DNA of 32,496 nt from JBLIRR01 sp049472395. Lineage in GTDB: Bacteria; SZUA-182; DTGQ01; JBLIRR01. The stretch lies in contig JBLIRR010000060.1 in the NCBI GenBank assembly GCA_049472395.1, positions 1-32,496 of the forward strand, given 5' to 3'. This document shows positions 24,593-32,197 of the stretch, one piece after another. A program made the translations under genes and the position numbers. How positions within the stretch are numbered: the stretch's first letter is position 1; each line of letters begins with the position of its first letter. Below the pieces are notes generated by a model that was not told the origin of the DNA, did not search any database, and was given only the letters and a program-made list of their open reading frames with translations.

Positions 24593-24671
24593 ATAATGTA
24601 CCCGGCATTTATCATCCAACAAGACTCCCTCCTGCGGAACATAATTTCCTAAGCATTAATGAAGATTTCTT

Positions 24672-24730
24672 AAGAGGATAAAGCAATGATATTTAGAAGA
24701 CGGCACCTGGAAAGAACTGACTACTACCGC
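24672..24730 (+). repeat. 59-bp direct repeat, copy 1
   Basis: This segment, from AAGAGGATAAAGC to TACTACCGC, recurs at 28108-28166 with two mismatches. Both copies contain a ribosome site and the first 15 codons of the same IS91-like transposase frame. Copy 1 continues further into the gene than copy 2. Confidence 0.85.
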
Positions 24731-24835
24731 CTTATTGAAGCTAATTTCGAAGAGTTTGAAAGAAAATACGCTGATATGTTTGAAGCAGATTATGGATACC
24801 TGAGAGCTGAGGTTATGAAAGCTATCTGTTATTAA
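24686..24835 (+). pseudogene. IS91-like transposase N-terminal fragment, copy 1
   Basis: The frame gives 49 residues: MIFRRRHLERTDYYRLIEA, then NFEEFERKYADMFEADYGY and LRAEVMKAICY, followed by TAA. This resembles the region just before the zinc-binding domain of IS91/IS1294-type transposases (T-x-YYxxxxxxFExFExxY...YGYxRxxVxxxxxxYLxCG). The stop falls where YLDCG would follow. The zinc-binding Cys residues and the HUH catalytic domain are absent. Ribosome site GAGGA lies at 24674-24678. Confidence 0.5.
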
Positions 24836-24977
24836 GTCACTCAAAACGAAATTTAGAAAAGCAATTAAGAACTTAAAATTCCGATACAATTAAAAAGGGG
24901 ACAACCTATTTGGGAGAAACATGCATGATGACATTGATTGTTAATCCTGTGAACGTATACAAAAAATAATAACAAAT

Positions 24978-24989
24978 CAACAATTGTTG
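24978..24989. promoter_or_regulatory. 12-bp palindrome at the start of the DUF2157 operon
   Basis: CAACAATTGTTG is a perfect 12-bp palindrome ending nine bases before the ATG at 24999. It covers the expected ribosome-binding region, so it may be an operator or translational control site. It may also be chance. Confidence 0.3.
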
Positions 24990-24998
24990 GGAAAGCAT

Positions 24999-26018
24999 AT
25001 GCTGGCAGTGAATCCTGAAAATAAAAAAGCTAATATAACCATCATACACAAACTTTATCAAGATGGCCTTTTAAAAGATGATACCTTTGTTGCTGCAAAG
25101 AAAGTACTTCGACCTTTTTCTTCCTGGCACTCGCGGGTAAATCGAATTCTTTTGTTTTTGGGCAGCACTTTATTATTGGCTGGAATAATTTTTTTCTTTG
25201 CCTATAACTGGAATGAGATGGGAAAGTTTCTTAAATTTGGTCTCCTCGAATCCTGTATCATTACCTGTATTATTGCTTCATACTTACGCGGTATGGATCA
25301 GCTAAGCGGAAAAACTTTACTGTTAAGTGCCTGTGTCCTGACCGGGGTGTTGTTGGCCGTATATGGGCAAATATATCAAACTGGAGCTGACGCCTATGAA
25401 TTATTCCAAGGGTGGACTTTTCTCATTCTAGGTTGGGTAATTATATCGAAATTTGCCGCACTCTGGTTTTTATGGCTTGTTATCTTAAACACTGCGATCA
25501 TTCTTTTTTGGCAACAGGTTGGAAAGCCGGCATATGATATACGCTATGAATGGCTTTTCCTTGCTATTGCCTTCATAGAGGGTTTAGCCCTTGTCCTTAG
25601 AGAAATAGGTGTGAAAAAGAACAGGGAATGGTTAGAAGGCAAATGGCTTCAGGTGATTCTGTTAACAGCCCTTCTCGCAGCACTTTCTGTCCCTGCCATT
25701 AACCTAATCGTAGGATATGGCAGAACAAATCCTATAACTACTTGTGCCTTTATCATCTGGCTCCTTGTCGCTATAGGAGGTTATCTGTGCTATCGATATA
25801 AACTCCGAGATATGATCCCTCTTGCAATAATCGTCATGAACGGATGTGTGATTCTACTTACATTCATTGGAAAAATTTTGTTTCACAATAGTCATGGCGA
25901 TGCTGGTATTGCCCTGCTTTTTGCATTCATTATCCTCGGTGTAGCAAGTGGAGCCGCTTTCTGGCTGAAGAACACGAATGAAGCGATGAGGATTGAAATA
26001 AGTGGTGAAAACACATGA
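24999..26018 (+). CDS. DUF2157-family membrane protein
   Basis: This is a 339-residue inner-membrane protein. A short soluble N-terminus (NITIIHKLYQDGLLKDD) is typical of DUF2157 and is followed by about nine hydrophobic helices. The first begins at RILLFLGSTLLLAGIIFFF with YNWNEMGKFLKFGL after it, the family's most recognisable stretch. TGVLLAVYGQIYQTGADAY is another conserved loop. Biochemical function is not known. I prefer ATG 24999; TTG codons at 24984 and 24987 are upstream alternatives. The stop overlaps the next start by 4 bases (ATGA), and the DUF2157 / DUF4401 / GDYXXLXY order is a recurring gene trio, so the three probably form one complex. Confidence 0.88.
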   Translation: MLAVNPENKKANITIIHKLYQDGLLKDDTFVAAKKVLRPFSSWHSRVNRILLFLGSTLLLAGIIFFFAYNWNEMGKFLKFGLLESCIITCIIASYLRGMDQLSGKTLLLSACVLTGVLLAVYGQIYQTGADAYELFQGWTFLILGWVIISKFAALWFLWLVILNTAIILFWQQVGKPAYDIRYEWLFLAIAFIEGLALVLREIGVKKNREWLEGKWLQVILLTALLAALSVPAINLIVGYGRTNPITTCAFIIWLLVAIGGYLCYRYKLRDMIPLAIIVMNGCVILLTFIGKILFHNSHGDAGIALLFAFIILGVASGAAFWLKNTNEAMRIEISGENT

Positions 26019-27082
26019 TAAAAAAATCTCTTACAATAAAAGAACTTCTTGAACACCCGAAAGTCCGCCATACAGTTAGCAAAGAGGATATCGATTGCAT
26101 CGTTAACAAATTAAGAACAGATGAAGCTCAACCGAAGGATCCCATTTACATTCGCATACTCTCGGGCATTGGCGCATGGTTTGCGGCAATCTTCATTATC
26201 ATCTTCCTTTTCTTATCTCATCTGATTAAGAACGGAACCGGAGCTATCATTATTGGACTGATATTATTTAGCGGTGCAATTATTATTGCAAGAGCAAGCA
26301 AGGTTACATTCCCACAACAGCTTTCTCTTGCCCTTGCGATTGTGAGTAATATTTTGCTGCTTTACGGTTTCTCAGAAATTAATCGTAATTTTTCTCTGTT
26401 GACACTCGCCATTCTTCAAGCTGTTATTTGCGTCGTTATTTATCCCCTTTTCTCCAACTCCATTTACCGCTATCTGGCCCCTATTGGATTTGTCATCCTT
26501 GCGACAGCATGGATCGTTAAAGAACAGAGGTCTCACTCCATTCATGTCCTTATTGCCGCAGAAATGTTACTATTCGGCATATTGATTTTGCAGAGAAAGA
26601 GGCAAAACTTCCTTGCTCCCTTGATGTATTCTGCAGCGACCATGTTACCGGCAACTCTTTTATTTTTAAACCTTACACAGATTAATCTGTGGAGGATTAA
26701 CTTCCAATCGCCCCTCTGGATTTCAAGTATCATAATAGCCGCTGGAATTATTTATCTTTTTATTAATCTTGCCGGTGGATTGAATCATCTTCGAGAACCC
26801 TGGCTTATGATGACAATATTCTCAACCATCCTATTAGGTATTTTTACAACGCCGGGTGTTCTTGTTGCAATCAGTTTGCTTGTGATGGGATATAATTATG
26901 GTGACCGCATACTGTCAGGACTTGCTTACCTGTTTCTGCCAAATTTTCTTCTGTTATACTATTATGCGCTCAATGTTGATCTGGCCTTTAAATCGTGGGT
27001 ATTGGCCGGAAGTGGTCTGCTGCTTCTTGCTGTCCGATTTATAGCTGATCGCTTTCTTCGCCCCAGGAAGGAAATTGTATGA
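26015..27082 (+). CDS. DUF4401-family membrane protein
   Basis: This 355-residue inner-membrane protein has a soluble N-terminal part of about 45 residues (SLTIKELLEHPKVRHTVSK). About ten hydrophobic helices follow, starting at ILSGIGAWFAAIFIIIFLF. Conserved DUF4401-like features are the PIYIRILSGIGAWFAA entry, the LAIVSNILLLYGFSE loop and the closing GSGLLLLAVRFI helix. Function is unknown. It is coupled on both sides by ATGA overlaps, to DUF2157 upstream and to the GDYXXLXY gene downstream, which strongly supports a joint product. Confidence 0.85.
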   Translation: MIKKSLTIKELLEHPKVRHTVSKEDIDCIVNKLRTDEAQPKDPIYIRILSGIGAWFAAIFIIIFLFLSHLIKNGTGAIIIGLILFSGAIIIARASKVTFPQQLSLALAIVSNILLLYGFSEINRNFSLLTLAILQAVICVVIYPLFSNSIYRYLAPIGFVILATAWIVKEQRSHSIHVLIAAEMLLFGILILQRKRQNFLAPLMYSAATMLPATLLFLNLTQINLWRINFQSPLWISSIIIAAGIIYLFINLAGGLNHLREPWLMMTIFSTILLGIFTTPGVLVAISLLVMGYNYGDRILSGLAYLFLPNFLLLYYYALNVDLAFKSWVLAGSGLLLLAVRFIADRFLRPRKEIV

Positions 27083-27561
27083 AGAAGATTATTTTATGGG
27101 CAACAACGATACTTATCATTATCTCTGTCAACTTACTGATTGTCAAGAAAGAATATACTCTTTCTCAAGGCAGTACAATGCTGTTACGCTTGGCGCCTAT
27201 TGATCCACGCTCACTCATGCAAGGCGATTATATGGTGCTTCGCTATGAACTTGCAAGAAGCATCCCTAAAGATCAATTAGAGAGCAAAGGTCGTATAGTG
27301 GTCTCTCTTAATGAGAACAATGTAGCGAAATTTGTGAGAGTTTATAAGGGTGACACCCTGAATGAAGATGAACATCTCCTGTTTTATCGTAATAGAGGAA
27401 GCCTGCGACTGGGCGCTGAGTCATTCATGTTTCAGGAAGGAAATGCCGGACTCTATTCGAGAGCTCAATATGGCGAATTGAAGGTTGACCAATCAGGCGC
27501 AAGCGTTCTTGTCGGTCTTCGCGGAGAAGACTTTATGCCTTTAGGTGAAAAGAGCAAATAA
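27079..27561 (+). CDS. GDYXXLXY-domain protein
   Basis: This 160-residue protein has one N-terminal membrane anchor (residues 3-22) and an extracytoplasmic domain. The family motif GDYMVLRYE sits at about residues 49-57, after APIDPRSLMQ. The rest is strand-rich, with FVRVYKGD, LLFYRNRGS and FMFQEGNAGLYSRAQYGEL. Function of the family is unknown; it accompanies DUF2157 and DUF4401 proteins, as here. Its last 29 bases overlap the 3' end of the minus-strand subtilase relic, so its own terminator has probably been lost to the rearrangement. Confidence 0.9.
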   Translation: MKKIILWATTILIIISVNLLIVKKEYTLSQGSTMLLRLAPIDPRSLMQGDYMVLRYELARSIPKDQLESKGRIVVSLNENNVAKFVRVYKGDTLNEDEHLLFYRNRGSLRLGAESFMFQEGNAGLYSRAQYGELKVDQSGASVLVGLRGEDFMPLGEKSK

Positions 27562-28099
27562 TCAGAACATCTTCGCCTTCATCGGTGTCATAAAGATTAG
27601 ATGGAGCAGAAAAATCTCCCAGCGCCTTTGCCGCGTTAATCCTGCCACCACTTAACACTTTTCCACTCAGTGAATCGAGTCTGTCAACGGAATCGAGGAT
27701 GGTGTCTTTAACCTCCAGGTGTGTCAGCCCAGGCCGATCAGACCATATCAGACCAGGTACTCCGGAAACCACTGGCGCTGCCATTGAAGTGCCGATCTTA
27801 TGGTCGTATTCATCTCCCAGAAAGTTCCAGAAGATGCCGGTAATGCCGATTCCATCGTTGCCTTGAGCCGCTATGATGCCGGCCACATGGGTTCCATGGC
27901 CATCGCCATAGAGATCTCTTGAGTAATCCGAGGGATTGTTGTCATCACTGACAAAATCCCACCCGTGCACATCATCCACATATCCTTTCAGGTCATCATC
28001 CAGACCATTGCCCGCTATCTCATCGGGATTAGACCAGACGTTCTCTCTTAGATCCGGATGATCGTATGCCACGCCCGAATCGATCACAGCTATGACCAC
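27533..28099 (-). pseudogene. S8 subtilase relic with the middle of the catalytic domain deleted
   Basis: The 188-residue frame keeps the catalytic Asp (VIAVIDSGV, D7), the His (HGTHVAG, H68) and the Ser (GTSMAAP, S105), so it is plainly from an S8 serine protease. But His and Ser are only 37 residues apart, against about 157 in subtilisin, and the oxyanion-hole Asn region is missing. The sequence jumps from GIGITGIFWN to EYDHKIGTSMAAP. The N-terminus starts abruptly at a GTG inside the first strand, with no signal peptide or propeptide. The C-terminus ends soon after GGRINAAKALGDF. The 5' edge abuts the 59-bp repeat at 28108. The deletion is in frame, but the product could not be active. Confidence 0.85.
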
Positions 28100-28107
28100 A
28101 CCCGGAC

Positions 28108-28166
28108 AAGAGGATAAAGCAATGATATATAGAAGACGGCACCCGGAAAGAACTGACTACTACCGC
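28108..28166 (+). repeat. 59-bp direct repeat, copy 2
   Basis: Second copy of the segment at 24672-24730, with two mismatches. It separates the subtilase relic on its left from the beta-helix/dockerin relic on its right. Both neighbours are broken exactly at or near its edges. Confidence 0.85.
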
Positions 28167-28169
28167 TAA
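28122..28169 (+). pseudogene. IS91-like transposase N-terminal fragment, copy 2
   Basis: The frame reads MIYRRRHPERTDYYR and then TAA. It matches the first 15 codons of the fragment at 24686 with two amino-acid differences. Homology between the two copies ends at the CGC codon, after which the sequences are unrelated. The frame stays open beyond the TAA into the beta-helix relic. Confidence 0.5.
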
Positions 28170-28796
28170 AAGATCCATTCTATTTGGAGAAAAGATAAGA
28201 GAAATAGTGAAACCTCGCTATCTATCTCCAACTGTACTATTGTGGGAAACTCGGCTGATTCCGGCGATGGAATTTATTGTGACTCCTCCTCACTTGATAT
28301 TACTAATTGTATTATCTGGAATTCATTTAAATTTGAGAATAGCACTCCTATCGTCACTTACTCCAACATGAAAGGTAGCTATGTAAAAGAAGGAAATATT
28401 GATATAGATCCTTTATTTGTTGATCAAAGTGTTGGGGATTACCACTTACAATTTGGCTCTCCTTGTATCGATGCTAGAAACCCTAATTCTTTTATCCTCG
28501 AAGATAAAAATGGTGTAGCAAGACCACAGGATGGTGATGGTGATGATTTAGCTATCTCAGATATGGGTACTTATGAATATATATTGACAGCCAAATCTGA
28601 TAAATTAAGCTGTACAGGAGATCTTAATGAGGATGTGGGAATTACTCCATTGGATGCTTTGATTGCTTTTCAATGTTATGCTGGAGTGGGCTTCTGTCCA
28701 AAATGTGCCGATATAAATCAAGACGGCCAAGTTACTGTATCGGATGCATTTTGTATTTTTCAAATATATCTTGGTCTTGCTAATTGTCTTGATTGA
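28170..28796 (+). pseudogene. C-terminal fragment of a secreted beta-helix protein with a dockerin-like domain
   Basis: The frame is open from 28170; the first usable start is GTG 28242, inside a repeat. From about 28206 it reads TSLSISNCTIVGN, then YCDSSSLDITNCIIWNS, right-handed beta-helix turns of the pectate-lyase type. PLFVDQSVGDYHLQFGSPC and the GTYEY closing strand end the helix. The last 65 residues carry two calcium-binding dockerin-type repeats, DLNEDVGITPLDALIAF and DINQDGQVTVSDAFCIF. The N-terminus with the signal peptide and most of the helix is missing, cut at the 59-bp repeat. As it stands the protein could not be exported. The parent was probably a surface or extracellular protein. 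Confidence 0.7.
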
Positions 28797-28844
28797 TTTT
28801 CATTTTTTTGAATTAATTCTATTAAGTGCATAGCGAGAGAGCCG

Positions 28845-29558
28845 ATGGCAGCCCGAAAAAACATCTTTGTCGCTGACGACATCCTAATCAGAACAGGATA
28901 TGTGCTGCTTTTTTTGGCAGTGGTGGCGGGTTTAATCGCATGGCCGTCTATGAAGACTGGGACGGTGAACCCCGAAGATACATGGATCGTCCTCCTGGTC
29001 ATCTTTGCCCTGATCATCATGCCGATCGCTTTTCTTGCAGCCGGCTATTTCATCCGGTCGCAGGAAAAAAAGATCCACGCGGTCTGGAACATCCTTGAAA
29101 AAACGCTCGAGGCCTCCATCGACGACCTGGCAGAAAACACAGGCCTGCAAAAAAACACGATTGCAAAAGCGGTACGCTTAATCAACCGGCGCGGCAATGC
29201 ATATTTTATCTATGATCGACCTAGCGGATTGATCTTTGACGGCAGGCTAAAGAGCCAAACCGTTTCAATAAAAAACTGCCCGACCTGCGGTCATTCTATC
29301 GGTTACACAATTCCTCTTATCGTAACCAAACTGCCCTGCTGCAGTTATTGTAGATCCCCCCTTGACGTCAGTCACATTAACCGGTTGAAGCAGGAAAGGA
29401 TTGAGTCGATCCTGGCGTTGAACTCGGCACCGATAGCGAACGATGCCTTCGATGCTCCGAAAAGCAGCTTTAACTGGGAGCTGTTTGTCATTCTCCTGCT
29501 GCTATTCTGGCCCGCGGCACTGGTATATGCCTATGCAAAAAGCGGGAAAGCGGGCTGA
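28845..29558 (+). CDS. Membrane protein with winged-helix-like segment and zinc ribbon
   Basis: This 237-residue protein has two N-terminal membrane helices (about residues 17-33 and 47-70). A cytoplasmic helical part, ASIDDLAENTGLQKNTIAKA (residues of about 90-110), reads like a helix-turn-helix or winged-helix segment and is followed by VRLINRRGNAYFIYD. A zinc ribbon then shows CPTCGHSIG and CCSYCRSPL (CxxC...CxxC). A last membrane helix (ELFVILLLLFWPAALVYAY) precedes the C-terminus. The start follows GAGAGAG. Base composition is clearly more GC-rich than its neighbours, especially the radical SAM gene that follows, so it may have a different history. Family not recognised; a membrane-bound sensor or regulator is a guess. 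Confidence 0.75.
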   Translation: MAARKNIFVADDILIRTGYVLLFLAVVAGLIAWPSMKTGTVNPEDTWIVLLVIFALIIMPIAFLAAGYFIRSQEKKIHAVWNILEKTLEASIDDLAENTGLQKNTIAKAVRLINRRGNAYFIYDRPSGLIFDGRLKSQTVSIKNCPTCGHSIGYTIPLIVTKLPCCSYCRSPLDVSHINRLKQERIESILALNSAPIANDAFDAPKSSFNWELFVILLLLFWPAALVYAYAKSGKAG

Positions 29559-29968
29559 CGCATGACATTCCCATGGCAAATACACGTGATGGAATGGTCA
29601 CTGGCAGATATAAGCATGACATCTGTTTCAAATTCTTTTGAGCATTGGCTGAAAAGGCACACGTTATGATAAAGATAATAGCCTTATAGGAAAATCAAAA
29701 TTCCAGGAGATATATTAATCATCAACCAATAGAGGTAATCAACAGAATTTTTGCACATTTTGTTTTTAAACCAGAGATTTTTAAGGGGTAATCATAAATA
29801 GTGAAAATGGTCAAATTTTTATATTTCCTATTAGCTTAATACATGCCGTTTTATTGTTGATAAATTACTACGTATAGGATATAAGTGAGATAGCATGTTT
29901 TGAAAGATTAAAAAATAAAGATGAGGATAATTTGATGAGGCTAAGCCCAGGGCACCCTTGAAAATAAG
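29559..29968. other. AT-rich intergenic region
   Basis: This 410-base gap holds no recognisable gene. A 22-codon frame from about 29574 (MANTRDGMVTGRYKHDICF) has no ribosome site and is not convincing. No strong promoter, terminator or repeat was seen. The ribosome site before 29969 is weak. Confidence 0.45.
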
Positions 29969-31327
29969 ATGAATATTCTATTTATATATCCAACAAAATT
30001 AGATAAAAATGGAAATATTATAAAATATAAAAAAGCTTTTCTTCCCCCTTTATCTCTTGCAATTCTAAACAGCTTAACACCAGTTCGACATAATGTTAAA
30101 ATAGTCAATGATATTGTAGAAGATATATCTTTTTCAAGCTGTTATGATTTAGTCGCCATAACCTCTATGACAATGCAAATTAAAAGAGCTTATCAGATTG
30201 CAGATCGTTTTAGATGTTTAGGAACGAAGGTTATCATTGGAGGATTTCATGCTACTATATTGCCTGAAGAAGCAAAAAAACATGCAGATTCAGTAGTAAT
30301 CGGAGAAGCTGACAACCTCTGGGAACAAATACTTAGTGACTTCGAAAATAATAATTTTAAAGAATTTTATCAAGATACTTCTTTTCCTGATCTTCAAAAG
30401 CTAGTAATTCCTAAATGGGATAATATGAATTTAAAGATTTATCCTAAACCAATTGGATATAGGCTTCCGATGATGCCTCTCTTCACCACTCGTGGATGTG
30501 TCTTTAGCTGCAGATTTTGTTCTGTGAGTAAATTTTTTGGAAAAACTTATAGATTTAAACCGATTTCTAATGTTATTAAAGAAATTGATTCTATAAATAC
30601 AAAAGCTTATATCTTTGTTGATGATAATATTTCCTGCAATGTTGATTATAGTCGTGAGTTATTTAAAGCACTTTCTCATAAAAAAATTAGGTGGCTTTCA
30701 CAAATAAGCACATCTGTTTTAAAAACTCCTGCCCTTATTGATTTAGCAGCTAAATCTGGATGCAATAGTCTGTTTATTGGAATCGAATCGATAAATAATA
30801 AAAATTTAAAATCTATTAACAAAGGTTTTAATAAGGCTGAAGAATATGAAGAGTTATTTACTAGACTTAGAAAGGTTGGTATTATTCCTTTTCCCAGTAT
30901 TATTTTTGGTCTTGATTATGATACTCCGGATCAGCTTAAACTGACGCTTGATTTCCTTATGAAAAATAAAATAGGATATGCTCTTTTTTGGATTTTAACT
31001 CCTTTACCAGGGACAGATCTTTTTAATGATATGAATAAAGAGGGAAGAATTTTAGATAATAACTGGTCAATGTATGATCTATCTAATGTAATTTTTCAAC
31101 CTAAAAACTTTACTACAAGTGAACTATATATGAACTATTGGAAAACTTATCAGAAATTCTATTCACTTAAAAATATTGCTAAACGGATGTATTATAATAT
31201 TTCAATATCTGCGCATCCATTTTATGAATTTTTTGATAATTTATTTTATCAATTTTATTTTAGGAAAAAAGTTAATTTATATGATCCTCCTATCTCAGGG
31301 GGAATTAACAGAGTTAATCCTTCATAA
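29969..31327 (+). CDS. B12-binding-domain radical SAM enzyme, paralogue of 3992-5350
   Basis: A 452-residue enzyme of exactly the same length and layout as the protein at 3992. The N-terminal B12-binding-type domain has GGFHATILPEEAKKHADSV and IGEADNLWE. The radical SAM core has TRGCVFSCRFCSVS (CxxxCxxC), FVDDNIS, SGCNSLFIGIESIN and LTPLPGTDLFND. Matching stretches in the first copy include SGCRSLFIGFESIN and LTPYPGTRLFEK, so the two are clear paralogues that have since diverged. The reaction is unknown, as for the first copy. Unlike that copy it has no sugar transferase or lipoprotein next to it. It stands alone between an AT-rich gap and IS relics. The start has only a weak ribosome site. 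Confidence 0.9.
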   Translation: MNILFIYPTKLDKNGNIIKYKKAFLPPLSLAILNSLTPVRHNVKIVNDIVEDISFSSCYDLVAITSMTMQIKRAYQIADRFRCLGTKVIIGGFHATILPEEAKKHADSVVIGEADNLWEQILSDFENNNFKEFYQDTSFPDLQKLVIPKWDNMNLKIYPKPIGYRLPMMPLFTTRGCVFSCRFCSVSKFFGKTYRFKPISNVIKEIDSINTKAYIFVDDNISCNVDYSRELFKALSHKKIRWLSQISTSVLKTPALIDLAAKSGCNSLFIGIESINNKNLKSINKGFNKAEEYEELFTRLRKVGIIPFPSIIFGLDYDTPDQLKLTLDFLMKNKIGYALFWILTPLPGTDLFNDMNKEGRILDNNWSMYDLSNVIFQPKNFTTSELYMNYWKTYQKFYSLKNIAKRMYYNISISAHPFYEFFDNLFYQFYFRKKVNLYDPPISGGINRVNPS

Positions 31328-31423
31328 TAAAAAGGATGCAACCAGGTCTGACGCATGAATGAAATAAGAAAGGGGAGAAGAGTCTTTCACATTTTATGGC
31401 ATAAACTTTAGTATAATAAAGTG

Positions 31424-31465
31424 GCGAAGCGCTAAAATTCCTATCCCTGCAGCAAGCTGCGGGGA
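31424..31465. repeat. REP-like palindrome
   Basis: GCGAAGCGCT (31424-31433) is followed by a hairpin whose arms are 31444-31453 and 31456-31465 (CCCTGCAGC / GCTGCGGGG, one G-T pair, AA at the tip). Both parts have counterparts at 16020-16098 in the opposite order. It lies between the second radical SAM gene and the IS66 relic. Confidence 0.6.
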
Positions 31466-31499
31466 ATTAGCAAGTTAAAAGGCCATCTAATAATACAGG

Positions 31500-31817
31500 T
31501 TACAATACAGAGGGGGTTGTGCCTTCTCTATGCGCTGTGATAGCTTCAACAAGAAATTCGAGGGGATTACTTTTTTTCAACCAACATGTTCGGGTAACTG
31601 CTAATAACCGGGAAGCTAACACAGCTCCATTATCGCTTCTATTTCCAAAGCACACTTTTCGGCACTGCACTGCGGTCTGATTCCCCTTTCAGCTAAATTG
31701 TTCGTTGGTTCAACGCCTTCATGAACGCTAGGCTTTATAAGCTTATCGATAATGTGCCATGGAAGCTCTATGACAGCTTTAGCAGTCAGTATTCCATTAA
31801 AAGCATTATAAATTTAG
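31500..31817 (-). pseudogene. IS66-family transposase C-terminal relic
   Basis: The minus strand reads HEGVEPTNNLAERGIRPQ, the hallmark PTNNxAERxxRP region of IS66 transposases containing the catalytic Glu, and then stops after a frameshift. The other frame continues as FGNRSDNGAVLASRLLAVT, RTCWLKKSNPLEFLVEAIT and AHREGTTPSVL, ending at TAA (31500-31502), a normal IS66 C-terminus. Only the last 100 or so residues survive, and upstream the frame is closed near 31818. There is no sign of the TnpA and TnpB accessory genes. Confidence 0.8.
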
Positions 31818-31848
31818 TGGAATTGATGAGCCATGGGCGCGTGATAAA

Positions 31849-32037
31849 ATGATCAAGGACAGCTCCGCGAGATCACTTCGAAGAGTAGCGATTGTAATTG
31901 TAGCCATTCATACAATTATACTTGGAGTAGCTGTAGGATATCTCTATATCAGTGAGAAGCGACACGCCATGGAGATAGAAAAGGCAAAAGCTTATGAAAA
32001 AGCCAGGGAAGAAGCTATTGAATCAATGATGGAATGA
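31849..32037 (+). CDS. Small single-pass membrane protein
   Basis: A 62-residue frame with a basic N-terminus, one hydrophobic helix (VAIVIVAIHTIILGVAVGYLY, residues of about 13-33, written here in part) and a highly charged helical tail (RHAMEIEKAKAYEKAREEA). The composition is that of a genuine small membrane protein with a coiled tail. But the ribosome site is weak and it lies between an IS66 relic and a truncated toxin, so it may be the start of a lost larger gene. Function unknown. Confidence 0.45.
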   Translation: MIKDSSARSLRRVAIVIVAIHTIILGVAVGYLYISEKRHAMEIEKAKAYEKAREEAIESMME

Positions 32038-32059
32038 GGTAAGTCAGTATAAATTAAAC

Positions 32060-32197
32060 CTACTTTTTAGTACTCGGATCGAAAAACTCATTGGCAAGTG
32101 GCCTAATCTTAGCAATTCTCTCGCGAAATGCATGTACAATCTTTCCGGTCTTATCCTTTAAGACCGGAATCCATACCGAGGTATCAACGAGAATCAT
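32060..32197 (-). pseudogene. vapC: Truncated VapC-type PIN toxin
   Basis: The ATG at 32197 overlaps the antitoxin stop by 4 bases. The frame begins MILVDTSVWIPVLKDKTGK, the normal PIN-domain start with the first catalytic Asp (D5), and continues IVHAFRERIA. It stops at 45 residues (TAG 32060). PIN toxins need about 125-140 residues and three or four acidic residues spread over the domain, so this cannot be active. After residue 30 the expected strand and helix (Leu/Glu-rich ELLxG) are replaced by an unrelated tail. Confidence 0.75.

Noticed and set aside
28242..28796. A 184-codon gene starting at GTG 28242
   Set aside because: The beta-helix reading continues upstream of the GTG without a stop, and there is no signal peptide; it is a truncated gene.
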